NCBI GenBank assembly: GCA_963737425.1
Contig: CAVTSX010000010.1
Location: 930,001-994,000, forward strand
DNA length: 64,000 nt
Direction: 5' to 3'
Source of the DNA: DASXRA01 sp963737425
Lineage (GTDB): Bacteria; Actinomycetota; Actinomycetes; Mycobacteriales; Jatrophihabitantaceae
Under the pieces are notes generated by a model, which was not told the origin of the DNA, did no database searches, and was given only the letters and a program-made list of their open reading frames with translations. Of the stretch, positions 42,907-51,970 are shown piece by piece. The stretch's first letter is position 1. Every line of letters begins with the position of its first letter. The position numbers were made by a program, and so were the translations under genes.

Positions 42907-44892
42907 TTATCGAACGCGATTCCCGCGGCCGGCAAGACCGCCACCGCCGCCGCCACCAGCGCCGAAGAGACCACCGCGGTTGTTCGCAGGGTTGAATCCG
43001 CCCGATGGCAGCGGAGCGCTGAGGTCGGCGAGCACCACGTGATCACCAACGGCGAGGCCCGACTTGATCTGCGTCAGATCCGCGCCGACCGCTCCGAGCG
43101 TTACGCGAACCGTCGAGACCTTGCCTCGCTTCAAGACGCTCACCGTGTTCAGCACGCCCAGATGATGCACCGCCGAACTCGGAACCGTCAGGACGTCTCG
43201 AACCGCGTTGACTGTGATCGACACCGAGGCCCCGCTGCCGTCGTACAGCTTTGCCCCGCTGGGATCGAGCAGGATCTTGACCGGGTAGGTCGTCGTCGAG
43301 CCGGTCGTACTGTTCAGCAGGCCGATCGACGAGACGGTGCCAGTCAAGAGCGTCGACACTCCATCGACTTTGACCGAGGCCTTGTCGCCGACCTTCACCT
43401 TGTCGATGTCGGCGAGCCCGACGGTCGTGGTGACCTGTTTCGCACCGCCTCCGATGATCGTGACGGTCGCGCTGGAGGACGATGCGCCGACGGTTGCATC
43501 CGGGCTGAGTCCGACTGCTGCGACAGTGCCCGCGATCGGGCTGGTGAGCGTCGCCTGCGCGAGGTTCTGCGTAGCCGCGCTCACCTCGGCGGCTGCGGCA
43601 TCGATGCCGGCCTGGTCCGCGGCGAGCTGCTCGGGGGTGATGACCTTCCCGCCGCCCGCGTTCACACCGGACTGCCCACCGCCGGCGTTCACACCGGACT
43701 TCCCGCCGCCGCTCGCCGGTGCGCTTCCGGTCGAGCCGCGACCGGGTTTGCTCGGCGAGGACTGCGCCCGGCTGCCGGACCCTCCTCCGCCGCCGCCCGA
43801 AGGCTGCCTGCTGCCGGCACCGGACGGCGGGCCCGGCTGCCCTTGCGTGGCCGCCGCGAGATTCTGCACGGCGAGGTCGAGATTCTGCTCGGCCGAGGCG
43901 AGGTTCGCCGACAGCGTCTTGAGATAGCTGTCCGAGTCCGCGCCTCTTGCGCTGGTGTACTTGGCGATCATCGACGCGATCGCATCCGCGCATTTCGTGG
44001 CATCGATCGAGTCGGCCGGAGTGGCTGGTTGGATCTTGACCGTGTACTCGTTTCCGGCGCTCAGGCCGGTGAAGCTGTAGTCGCCATGTTGGCTGGCAAT
44101 CTGGGTTTGGCCGCTGAACAGGGTCACGGTGTCCTGCTCACCCGCAGTGCCGCTGATAGTCCCATCTTTGTCGGCGCTTGTGTCGTAGCTGATCTGCGCC
44201 GGAGCCTCGCCCGTGACGGCCGCGCAAGCGCCTCCGTTGGCCGTCAGCGCGCGCAGGTCCTGGCCGAGGTCGGACAACTCCTTGTCCAGCGCCGCCTGCG
44301 CCGCGCTGACACCCTGCTGCGCCTTCTGCACGGCTTGCCGTAGCTTCGCCGCAGCGGACGTGCCCGACGGCGCGGCCGAACGCGTCGGGGCAGCCGACCT
44401 CGACGGTGCGCCGATCGGGCGTTCAGCCGCGGTCTGCGCCGTGTGATCGGATGAGCCGGCACTACTGGTCGTCGACCCACCCGAGCTCTGCGCGGCCTCG
44501 TCGCTCGCAAGCGTCTGCTGCGCCTCGGCCAGCGTGGACTTGGCTGAATTGACGCTCTGCTTGAGCGCGGTCGTGTTCAAAGTGGCGACGGTCTGGCCAC
44601 CGTCGACCCTGTCGCCAACGGCGACGAGCACGCTTTCGACCGTTCCCGAGATCGGGAACGAAACCGTCGAGGTGGCGACGGTGCCGAGTGTTCCGACCGA
44701 CGTCAGGTCCTGGGTGACGGACGCCGTTGCGGCAGTGGCAACCCGATAGGACGGCCCGGAGCCCGCCGTCAGCGCCAACCCCACGCCGCTTCCGGCGGCC
44801 GCGAGCAGGACGACCGCGGTGCCGACGATGAGTGTGCGCCGCCGATGCCGGCGACGGCGGCGCTTGCGGGTGGCCCACCGACCGTCAGCCAT
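42907..44892 (-). CDS. HlyD/RND-type membrane-fusion adaptor with large insertion
   Basis: 661 residues. A strongly basic start (RKRRRRRHRRRT) and one membrane anchor (LIVGTAVVLLAAAGSGVGLAL) are followed by biotinyl-lipoyl-like halves (TVSFPISGTVESVLVAVGD; ATLTSPIAGTVAAVGL) around an unusually long coiled-coil/loop insert. The insert contains a fibronectin-like stretch and Gly/Ser-rich tracts with the repeat SGVNAGGG twice. The C-terminal beta domain has VLTVPSSAVHHLGVLNTVSV. Last gene of the five-gene efflux operon; its start overlaps the DUF5666 lipoprotein gene by 8 bp. Confidence 0.83.
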   Translation of the reverse strand: MADGRWATRKRRRRRHRRRTLIVGTAVVLLAAAGSGVGLALTAGSGPSYRVATAATASVTQDLTSVGTLGTVATSTVSFPISGTVESVLVAVGDRVDGGQTVATLNTTALKQSVNSAKSTLAEAQQTLASDEAAQSSGGSTTSSAGSSDHTAQTAAERPIGAPSRSAAPTRSAAPSGTSAAAKLRQAVQKAQQGVSAAQAALDKELSDLGQDLRALTANGGACAAVTGEAPAQISYDTSADKDGTISGTAGEQDTVTLFSGQTQIASQHGDYSFTGLSAGNEYTVKIQPATPADSIDATKCADAIASMIAKYTSARGADSDSYLKTLSANLASAEQNLDLAVQNLAAATQGQPGPPSGAGSRQPSGGGGGGSGSRAQSSPSKPGRGSTGSAPASGGGKSGVNAGGGQSGVNAGGGKVITPEQLAADQAGIDAAAAEVSAATQNLAQATLTSPIAGTVAAVGLSPDATVGASSSSATVTIIGGGAKQVTTTVGLADIDKVKVGDKASVKVDGVSTLLTGTVSSIGLLNSTTGSTTTYPVKILLDPSGAKLYDGSGASVSITVNAVRDVLTVPSSAVHHLGVLNTVSVLKRGKVSTVRVTLGAVGADLTQIKSGLAVGDHVVLADLSAPLPSGGFNPANNRGGLFGAGGGGGGGLAGRGNRVR

Positions 44893-45814
44893 TGGTGGTG
44901 CTCGGTCCGCCCGGTTGCCGCCGGCCGCCGAAGCGCACAGAGCAACTCCCGTTCGTGGGTGCGCTGATGCGGATACTGGTCGCGGTCACCGCACCGGTGT
45001 CGTCGGCCGGACCGATCGCGGTAGCGCACTGGCCCACCGCGAGTGCCTTGGCGGTGGCCGCAACGATCTGGCTGAACTTCGTGCTCGCGTCAACCTTGAC
45101 GGTGTACGTGACGGCCGGGCTGGTCCGGAACGTCGTGCCCGAGACGGTGATCGTGGAGGCCGACACGGACCGCACCGTGCCGGCGGCGCGGGCCGCGAAC
45201 GCGAACCCGTCGCCGGGCGCGCCCGATCGCCGAGCGCCCGAGGGAACGCCCGACGGGAACTGGTCCCCACTTCGAGGGGATCGAGTGCCGTTCGGCCGCG
45301 CGACGCCGCCGAAGCCTGCGACCGTGCACTTGCCGTTGACCGCCTTGCTGATGACGACGGTCGCAGCCGTGAAGCTTGTCGTGCTGGTCGGGTCGGCGGG
45401 CGCCGAACTCGTCGATCCGCGCCGGTTCGGCATGGCAGACGCCAGGACGCACGTTCCGGCCCGCACGTCGGACAGCGTCGTCGCCTGTGTCTGCGTGAAT
45501 GAGGTCTTCGCCGTGTACTTGACCGTCACCTGCCCGGTGGCCTGGTCCTGCACCTCGATAGTGTCCGCGGCCACCTCGGCGATGGTGCCCGATGTTGCCG
45601 GCGGACCGCCGCGCCCGGCGCCGCCCCCCGCGCCCGGCCGGCTGGGTGCCGGCGACCCGCCCGCAGGGCTCGGACGGGGCGACGACCCCCCGCTGCATCC
45701 GGCAAGCAACACGGCAACGGCAACGCCGCTCGCGAGCAGCAGCGCAGTTGCGCCGATCCTCGGCCGAGACGAGTGATGCGCATAGACAGCCATGACGTAC
45801 GTCCTCTTGTTCAT
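44885..45814 (-). CDS. Lipoprotein with two DUF5666-like domains
   Basis: 309 residues. A signal peptide ends in the lipobox LLAGC (about residue 40), followed by a Pro/Gly/Ser linker. Two repeats follow: SGTIAEVAADTIEVQDQATG to GTCVLAS, and AGTVRSVSASTITVSGTTF to GQCATAI. Each starts with GT(I/V) and ends with a G-x-C-x-A pattern, as in DUF5666 proteins. It sits between the ABC permease and the second adaptor. Possibly a surface-exposed partner of the efflux system. ATG at 45814 has a GGAG RBS. Confidence 0.8.
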   Translation of the reverse strand: MNKRTYVMAVYAHHSSRPRIGATALLLASGVAVAVLLAGCSGGSSPRPSPAGGSPAPSRPGAGGGAGRGGPPATSGTIAEVAADTIEVQDQATGQVTVKYTAKTSFTQTQATTLSDVRAGTCVLASAMPNRRGSTSSAPADPTSTTSFTAATVVISKAVNGKCTVAGFGGVARPNGTRSPRSGDQFPSGVPSGARRSGAPGDGFAFAARAAGTVRSVSASTITVSGTTFRTSPAVTYTVKVDASTKFSQIVAATAKALAVGQCATAIGPADDTGAVTATSIRISAPTNGSCSVRFGGRRQPGGPSTTNG

Positions 45815-45825
45815 CGGAGACTCCG

Positions 45826-47058
45826 CTACTCACTTCGCAGCGCGTCGATGGGAGCCAGGCGGGCCGCCCGACTGGCCGGATACACGCCGAACGCGATACC
45901 GATGGCGACGGCGATCGCAATCGCACCGATCACCGCGGTCCAGACCACGGCAATGGGGTTGTCGATTGCATGGGGCAAGACCTCGGCGCAGACGATGCCG
46001 AGGCCGGCACCGGCAACTCCGCCGGCCAGTCCGAGGATCGAGGCCTCGACCAGGAACTGGCGGCGGATCACGGACGGCGTAGCGCCGAGCGCCTTGCGCA
46101 GCCCGATCTCGCGGGTGCGCTCGGTGACCGACACCAGCATGATGTTCATGACGCCGATACCGCCGACGAGTAACGACAGTGCGGCTATGCCGGCGAGCAG
46201 GATCGTCAGCGTCTTGCTGACCGATGTGGCGGTGTCGAGCAACGACTCCTGGGTGGTGATAGTGAAGTCGGCGCCGGTGGCGTCGGTGATGCCGTGCCGG
46301 TTCAGCAGTTGGTTGGTGGCCTCCTGGTAGGCGGCCGAGAGCGTCGATGACGAGCGCGCCGCGATGTAGATCGACGACACCGAGTTGCGGGTGGATCCGC
46401 CGAACAACCTGCTGGCGCCGGTCGACATCGGCACGATGGCCTGGTCGTCGAGGTTGCTCGACGTATCGGAGCCGGCCGAGGTCAGTACACCGATCACGGT
46501 GAACGGGATGTTGTTCATGGTGACGCTCTGCCCCACCGGACTGCGCGCTCCGAACAACTCGCTTGCCGTATCAGCGGCCAGCACCGTCACCGCTGCCGAT
46601 TGCGCGTCGTCTGCGGTGGAGATGAACCGGCCGTCGGCCAGCTTGCGCGATCGCACCGAGAGCCAGTCGGGCGTCGTCGCGACGACACTCGTCGTCCAGT
46701 TCGTCGAACCGTTCACCAGCGAGAGCGAACTCTGCTTGACCGGCGCGACCGCCTTGATGTCCGGTGCGGCCACGCGAGACGACAACGCGGTGGCGTCCTC
46801 GGTGGTCAGGGTGGACGCCGAGCCGAAACCGCCGCGCAGGCCGGTGCTGTTGGTGGAGCTTCCGGGCGAGACGATGAGCAGATTGCTGCCCAGCGCGCTG
46901 ATCTGCGCGCCCACCTTGCGCTGCGCACCGACGCCCAGCCCGACCGTGAGCACGACCGCCGCGATGCCGATCAGGATGCCGAGCACCGTCAAACCGGACC
47001 GCATCCGATGCGAACGGATCGCATCCCACCCGGTCCGCAGCGTCTCGAGCCAGCCCAT
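45826..47058 (-). CDS. MacB-type ABC transporter permease
   Basis: 410 residues with four membrane segments: one at the N-terminus (SGLTVLGILIGIAAVVLTVG) and three in the last ~140 residues. A large extracytoplasmic MacB_PCD domain lies between. The C-terminal FtsX-like region has VTERTREIGLRKALGATP. ATG at 47058 overlaps the ATPase stop (ATGA); a GTG at 47079 is less likely. MacB-type transporters export peptides, macrolides or lipids by a mechanotransmission mechanism. Confidence 0.92.
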   Translation of the reverse strand: MGWLETLRTGWDAIRSHRMRSGLTVLGILIGIAAVVLTVGLGVGAQRKVGAQISALGSNLLIVSPGSSTNSTGLRGGFGSASTLTTEDATALSSRVAAPDIKAVAPVKQSSLSLVNGSTNWTTSVVATTPDWLSVRSRKLADGRFISTADDAQSAAVTVLAADTASELFGARSPVGQSVTMNNIPFTVIGVLTSAGSDTSSNLDDQAIVPMSTGASRLFGGSTRNSVSSIYIAARSSSTLSAAYQEATNQLLNRHGITDATGADFTITTQESLLDTATSVSKTLTILLAGIAALSLLVGGIGVMNIMLVSVTERTREIGLRKALGATPSVIRRQFLVEASILGLAGGVAGAGLGIVCAEVLPHAIDNPIAVVWTAVIGAIAIAVAIGIAFGVYPASRAARLAPIDALRSE

Positions 47059-47795
47059 CACAGTGCCCCGGTGTCGCACTGGATCAGCCCGTCGCGGATG
47101 CGCACGATCCGCTTCGCACGCTCGGCGACCTCGGCCTCGTGCGTGATCAGCACGATCGTGGCGCCCTGCGCGTGCAGTTCATCGAACAGGCCGAGCGCGC
47201 CGTCGGATGCCGTCGAGTCCAGGTTGCCCGTCGGCTCGTCGGCGAGGATCAGCGACGGATCGCCGACGAGCGCGCGGGCGACAGCCACCCGTTGTTGCTG
47301 ACCGCCGGACAACTCGCCGGGCCGATGCTCGATGCGATCGGCCAGCCCGACCATCGCGAGTGCGTCGATCGCCCTGCGTCGGCGTTCGTCGCGGCGTACA
47401 CCGCCATACGTCAGCGGCAGCTCGACGTTGCGCCATGCGCACAGCGAAGCGAGCAGGTTGAACTGCTGGAAGACGAAGCCGACCCGGCGGTTGCGGATCT
47501 CGGCCAGCTCCACCTCGGTCAGCTCGCTGACGTCCTCGCCGGCCAGCAGATATCTGCCGGCGCTGAGTACATCGAGGCAGCCGATGATGTGCATGAGCGT
47601 CGACTTGCCCGATCCGGACGGACCCATGATGGCGACGTACTCGCCACTGTCGATGCGCATGGACACTCCGCGCAGCGCCTCGACCTCGATCGCTCCAGTG
47701 CGATACGTCTTGCGAACATCGCTCAGTTCGATGACCGGCTCGCCGCCGCCGAGGGACGGTATCGGCACGGTGATGTCGAGCGCGTCCACGCCCAT
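47058..47795 (-). CDS. MacB-type ABC transporter ATP-binding protein
   Basis: 245 residues. Walker A GPSGSGKST, Q-loop FVFQQFNLL, signature LSGGQQQRVAVARAL, Walker B LILADEPTGNLD and the H-loop ITHEAEVA are all intact. It energises the adjacent permease. ATG at 47795 lies 1 bp after the stop of the first adaptor gene, and its own stop overlaps the permease start, so the three are tightly coupled. Confidence 0.94.
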   Translation of the reverse strand: MGVDALDITVPIPSLGGGEPVIELSDVRKTYRTGAIEVEALRGVSMRIDSGEYVAIMGPSGSGKSTLMHIIGCLDVLSAGRYLLAGEDVSELTEVELAEIRNRRVGFVFQQFNLLASLCAWRNVELPLTYGGVRRDERRRRAIDALAMVGLADRIEHRPGELSGGQQQRVAVARALVGDPSLILADEPTGNLDSTASDGALGLFDELHAQGATIVLITHEAEVAERAKRIVRIRDGLIQCDTGAL

Positions 47796-47796
47796 G

Positions 47797-49173
47797 TCAG
47801 TTGCCACCCGGCACGACCGCCTTGCCGTTCGGCACGCCTCCGGCCGGGAAGCCACCGCCGTTGAAGCCACCACCGTTGAAGCCACCGCCCCCGCCGGTGA
47901 ATCCACCGCCCCCTCGATTGGATCTCGTGCCGGACGAGCCGCCGCCACCGACCTGCGGAATCTCGACGACGACCTGATCGCCTTCGGACAATCCCGCCTT
48001 GATCTGCGTCAGTCCGCCCGAGGAAACGCCGGTGGTCACCGTTCTTGCGACCTTCTTGCCGCCGGAGATCTCGTAGACGACGCTCTTGCCGTCGACCTGG
48101 CTGACGGCGAGCGTCGGCACCGTGAGCACGTTGCCGATCTGCCGGTAGATCAGCGAGACCGTGGCACTGTCGCCCGCGTGCATGCCGGCGGGAATGCCGG
48201 TCACTTTGATCTCGACCGGATAGCTGGCTGTGCCGGAGGAGTTCGTGGCGATCAGCCCGATGGAGGAGATGGTTCCGTACACGGTTGCACCTGCCCCTGC
48301 GCCAAGGGCACTAGCGGCGGCTCCTGCGCGGCTGCCCCGGCCGATGCCGGCAGCGGCACCTGCGCCGCTCGCGGCCCCAGTGCCGGGAACGATGGTGGCC
48401 TGATCCCCCTTCGCGATCAGGCCGACGCCGCTGGAATCGACGGTGGCATCGACGATCCACGAGTCAGTGCTGATCACGAGGAACTGCGCCGTCGAGGACG
48501 CCGACCCACCCGATGACCCCGATTGGCCACCGCCACCTGATGCGCCACCGCCACCAGCTGCGCCACCGCCGGACTGGCCAGACCCCCCGGACTGGCCAGC
48601 CGCGCTCCCACCAGATGCTGCACCGGACACCTGCTGCCCGACCCGAAGGGCGACGGTCGCGACGACGCCCTTGATCGGCGAGGTCAGAACCGCGTCGTCC
48701 AACGCCGTCTGCGCCGAGGCCACCTGGTCGTTCGCCGTCGTCACGGCGGCCTGGTCGGCCGCGAGCTGGGTGTCGGAGGCACCGGCGTCCTGATCAGTGG
48801 CCTGCTTCGCCTGGTCGTTGGCGAGCATCGCCTTCGCCTGCGCCAGGCTGGCATTCGGCTCGGCCGAGTCGACGGTCGCCAATACGTCGCCCGCGTTGAC
48901 CTTGTCGCCCTCGGCGACGCGGACGCTGGTCACCTTCCCGGACACCGCGAAGTTCAGTTCGTCCTGCTGCGCCGGCTCGATGGTTCCGCTCGAGCTCACC
49001 GCCTGCTTGATCGTTCCCGTGCTTGCGGCGACGAGCCGATAGGACGACGACGCAGGCGCCGCTGCGTCGTCACGGGTGAGCCAGTAGGTGCCTCCACCTG
49101 CGGTGATCAGCACCGCAAGCGTCACGCCCAACACCAGCGGCCGACGCACCAGACTCATCACGCGTGCTCTCAT
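47797..49173 (-). CDS. HlyD/MacA-type membrane-fusion adaptor
   Basis: 458 residues. An N-terminal membrane anchor (PLVLGVTLAVLITAGGGTYW), lipoyl halves (LNFAVSGKVTSVRVAEGD; AVLTSPIKGVVATVALRVG) around a short coiled coil, Gly/Ser/Ala-rich inserts near residues 210-260 and 285-320, and a C-terminal beta domain (VLTVPTLAVSQVDGKSVVY). The C-terminal tail is Gly/Phe/Asn-rich (GGGGFNGGGFNGGGF). ATG at 49173 has a GGAGGG RBS 7 bp upstream. First gene of the operon. Confidence 0.9.
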   Translation of the reverse strand: MRARVMSLVRRPLVLGVTLAVLITAGGGTYWLTRDDAAAPASSSYRLVAASTGTIKQAVSSSGTIEPAQQDELNFAVSGKVTSVRVAEGDKVNAGDVLATVDSAEPNASLAQAKAMLANDQAKQATDQDAGASDTQLAADQAAVTTANDQVASAQTALDDAVLTSPIKGVVATVALRVGQQVSGAASGGSAAGQSGGSGQSGGGAAGGGGASGGGGQSGSSGGSASSTAQFLVISTDSWIVDATVDSSGVGLIAKGDQATIVPGTGAASGAGAAAGIGRGSRAGAAASALGAGAGATVYGTISSIGLIATNSSGTASYPVEIKVTGIPAGMHAGDSATVSLIYRQIGNVLTVPTLAVSQVDGKSVVYEISGGKKVARTVTTGVSSGGLTQIKAGLSEGDQVVVEIPQVGGGGSSGTRSNRGGGGFTGGGGGFNGGGFNGGGFPAGGVPNGKAVVPGGN

Positions 49174-49392
49174 CGCCGACCCTCCGACACAGGATTCAGG
49201 TGATCGACATCCACATCGCGAAACCTTGGAACCGACGCCTGATAGCCAGCCACGAGACAACTGAGAGCTAGGTATGGACACCTGGTCCGCGTAGTTCGTA
49301 GACCGGGCGTACGCCTGCCAATATCATCCGGCGTCCGGCGCGAGGCGTGACCCCCGCAGTGAACACGGTCCGCAGTCGTCCACGATGAGGTG

Positions 49393-50034
49393 ATGCGACT
49401 CGACCACCTCTCCTACGCGGCCGGGCCCGAGGGGTTGGCGGCGTGCGTTCAGCGACTCGGCGCGCGCCTTGGAGCGGCGTTCACCGACGGCGGCATGCAC
49501 CCGTCATTCGGCACCAGGAATTTCGTATTGCCCCTTCGCAACGGCTGCTACATCGAGGTCGTCGGCGCGCTTGATCACCCAGCCGTCGATACCGCTCCGT
49601 TCGGGCGAGCGGTCAAGGCCCGCACGGCGGCCGGTGGCGGATGGCTGGGCTGGGCAGTGCGCGTCAGCGACATCACCGCGGTCGAGTCACGCCTGGGCAG
49701 GCGAGCCGTTGACGGACACCGTCGGCGTCCAGACGGCTTTGACCTTCGCTGGAAGCAGATCGGGATCAACGACCTGGCCGTCGATCCGCAGCGTCCCTTC
49801 TTCGTCCAGTGGCAGATAGACGATGCGCAGCATCCGTCCACGAACGGCTCGAAGATCGCACTGACCAGCCTTGAGTTCGCCGGTGACGAAACCGTCGTCG
49901 ACTCCTACCTCGGTATCTCCTCCTCGCAACCGCTGGACGGCATCGAGGTGATGTGGGAGCTTCCCAACGAGGAGGACACCGGCGTGATCGCCGCCGTATT
50001 CAGCACGCCGAGCGGGGACGTGCGGCTGGACTGA
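49393..50034 (+). CDS. VOC/glyoxalase-like domain protein
   Basis: 213 residues. The start MRLDHLSYAAGPEGLAACVQ and FGTRNFVLPLRNGCYIEVVG resemble a VOC half with a metal-ligand His and Glu. The second half is less conserved. Such proteins may be metalloenzymes or binding proteins. Reaction unknown. Start ATG 49393 follows GAGG closely; a GTG at 49390 is in frame. It converges on the EamA gene with 14 bp between the stops. Confidence 0.8.
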   Translation: MRLDHLSYAAGPEGLAACVQRLGARLGAAFTDGGMHPSFGTRNFVLPLRNGCYIEVVGALDHPAVDTAPFGRAVKARTAAGGGWLGWAVRVSDITAVESRLGRRAVDGHRRRPDGFDLRWKQIGINDLAVDPQRPFFVQWQIDDAQHPSTNGSKIALTSLEFAGDETVVDSYLGISSSQPLDGIEVMWELPNEEDTGVIAAVFSTPSGDVRLD

Positions 50035-50048
50035 ATCGCCCCAGCGCG

Positions 50049-50954
50049 TCAGGGGGTGACCGGCTCGGCAACGGCAGAAGGCATCGGCTCGGGTGCGCCC
50101 CGGTGCGACCGGTGCCGTGCCGCGAGCACCGAACCGGCCAGGATCATCGGGAAACCGACGGCAATACCGACCGTGAACTTCTCATCGAGCAGCAAGATGC
50201 CGAGCAGGACGGCAACTGCTGGGTTCACGTAAGTGATCACCGTGGCGCGCGCGGGCCCGATCGCAGATATCAGCGCGAAGAAGACGATGAATGCCAGGGC
50301 GGTACAGATCGTCGCCAGCCCCACGACCGACCAGACGGCGTTCGCCGGCAGGTGTTTCGGCGGGTCGGCGATCGCGACGGGAAGGTAGATGAGGGCGGTG
50401 AACGTCAGGGACAGCACAACGACGCCGATACCGGGCACGTCGGCGAGGTGGCGGCTGAAGATCGTCGGGCCAACGGCATAGGCGATGACGACCACGGCCA
50501 TCTCGGCGAGCGGCACCGCCCGAACGCCACTGACGTCCAACCCCAGCAGCGCGACGACGCCACCGATTCCCATCAGCAGACCGATCGCGCGAGCGGTGTC
50601 TACCCGATCTTCCGAGCCCTGTATACGGGCGACGAATACACCCACAAGCGGCACCGCGGCCACCAGCAGGCCGGACACGGAACTGGTCAGCTTGGTCTCG
50701 GCGTCGGAGAGCAGCAACCAGGGAACCGCGACCTCGATCAGGCTGTACGCGAGCAGCGGCCGCCAGCGGCGAAGCACCGGAAGCAGCGCGCCGCGCGAGA
50801 GGGCGACCGGAGCCAGCAGGAGACCGCCGATCGCCGTACGGGCAAAGACAAGCGTGCCGGGCGACACATCGCGCACGGCCACCCTGATTAGCAGGTACGG
50901 AATACCCCAGATGAAGCACAGCGCGGCGAACAACAGCCAGCTTCGCCGCGACAT
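50049..50954 (-). CDS. EamA-family DMT transporter
   Basis: 301 residues with ten membrane segments in two EamA halves (LCFIWGIPYLLIRVAVRDVS near the start; NPAVAVLLGILLLDEKFTVG near the end). Family members export amino acids or metabolites. Substrate unknown. The C-terminal tail is polar. Divergent from the PAP2 gene. Confidence 0.88.
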   Translation of the reverse strand: MSRRSWLLFAALCFIWGIPYLLIRVAVRDVSPGTLVFARTAIGGLLLAPVALSRGALLPVLRRWRPLLAYSLIEVAVPWLLLSDAETKLTSSVSGLLVAAVPLVGVFVARIQGSEDRVDTARAIGLLMGIGGVVALLGLDVSGVRAVPLAEMAVVVIAYAVGPTIFSRHLADVPGIGVVVLSLTFTALIYLPVAIADPPKHLPANAVWSVVGLATICTALAFIVFFALISAIGPARATVITYVNPAVAVLLGILLLDEKFTVGIAVGFPMILAGSVLAARHRSHRGAPEPMPSAVAEPVTP

Positions 50955-51066
50955 CTGACCTCCTCGGCCTCGGACCCACGATCAAGCTACGGACCGGAGT
51001 GGCCGATCCGCTAGCGAATTCCGGACGCAGCAGCCGACGCCTGATGCGAACCGGCATAGTAGTCGA

Positions 51067-51915
51067 GTGCACAACATGGCCCTCTCGTGGCAGCAGGCGG
51101 GAATCCTCGCCGTGGCGCTCATCACGCTGGGACTCACCTTCCAGGTCGCGAGCCGTCCGCGCCTCGCCGCCCTGGCGCCCTTCGCCCGCGAGTCGGGCTA
51201 TATCGCCGGGCTCTACGCGCTATGGCAGCTCGCGGCGAGCGTGTCGCTGGTCGGGCCTTCGGGTGCGTTCGTCCGCGCGCGGTGGATCGTGCGCGCCGAG
51301 CGCGACTGGCATCTGCCCAGTGAGCTCGACGCCCAGCGGCTGATCCTTCCGCATCCGCTGCTGGCCCAGGCCTGCAATCTGTACTACGCGACGATGCATT
51401 TCGCGGCGCTCGGCGCGTTGCTGGTGTGGCTCTTCGTGCGCCACCGCGATCGGTATGCCCAGGTGCGCACGACCATCGTGCTGCTCACCGCGTCGTGTCT
51501 GCTGATCCAGCTGCTGCCGGTGGCACCGCCGCGGCTACTGCCCAACTTCGGCTTCGTCGATACGGCCGAACAGTACGGGCAATCGGTGTATACGGCCCTG
51601 CAAGCCGTCGGCCCTGATCAGCTTTCCGCGATGCCGTCGGTGCATGTCGGCTGGGCGGTGCTCGTCGGCGTCGCGGTCGTCTCGATCAGCACCAGCCGGT
51701 GGCGCTGGCTGGTGCTGGTCCACCCCGCGCTCACGATCTTCGTCGTCGCCGCGACGGCCAATCACTTCTGGCTCGACGGCATTGTCGCGGTCGGGCTGCT
51801 CGGCCTGGCGATGGCAACGCAGCGGGCCGGACGCGCCGCGGTTACGGCCGTTTCCGGCAGAATCTCGCCATTGGCCGCCACTCCCGAGCCGCAGACCGTC
51901 ACGGTGGGCGACTGA
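51067..51915 (+). CDS. PAP2-superfamily membrane phosphatase / inositol-phosphate transferase-like
   Basis: 282 residues with about six membrane segments. The phosphatase triad elements are seen as AMPSVHVGWAV (PSxH) and ATANHFWLDGIVAVGLLG (HxxxD); an N-terminal R-rich loop precedes them. This pattern fits the PAP2_3 subgroup (inositol-phosphorylceramide synthase-like). It probably acts on a lipid phosphate or polyprenyl phosphate. GTG at 51067 or ATG at 51076 could start it. Confidence 0.83.
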   Translation: MHNMALSWQQAGILAVALITLGLTFQVASRPRLAALAPFARESGYIAGLYALWQLAASVSLVGPSGAFVRARWIVRAERDWHLPSELDAQRLILPHPLLAQACNLYYATMHFAALGALLVWLFVRHRDRYAQVRTTIVLLTASCLLIQLLPVAPPRLLPNFGFVDTAEQYGQSVYTALQAVGPDQLSAMPSVHVGWAVLVGVAVVSISTSRWRWLVLVHPALTIFVVAATANHFWLDGIVAVGLLGLAMATQRAGRAAVTAVSGRISPLAATPEPQTVTVGD

Positions 51916-51970
51916 CGCGCCGCCGGCACCGTCGCTTGTCTGATGTCACTTGATCGGTCATCCTGCGAGG

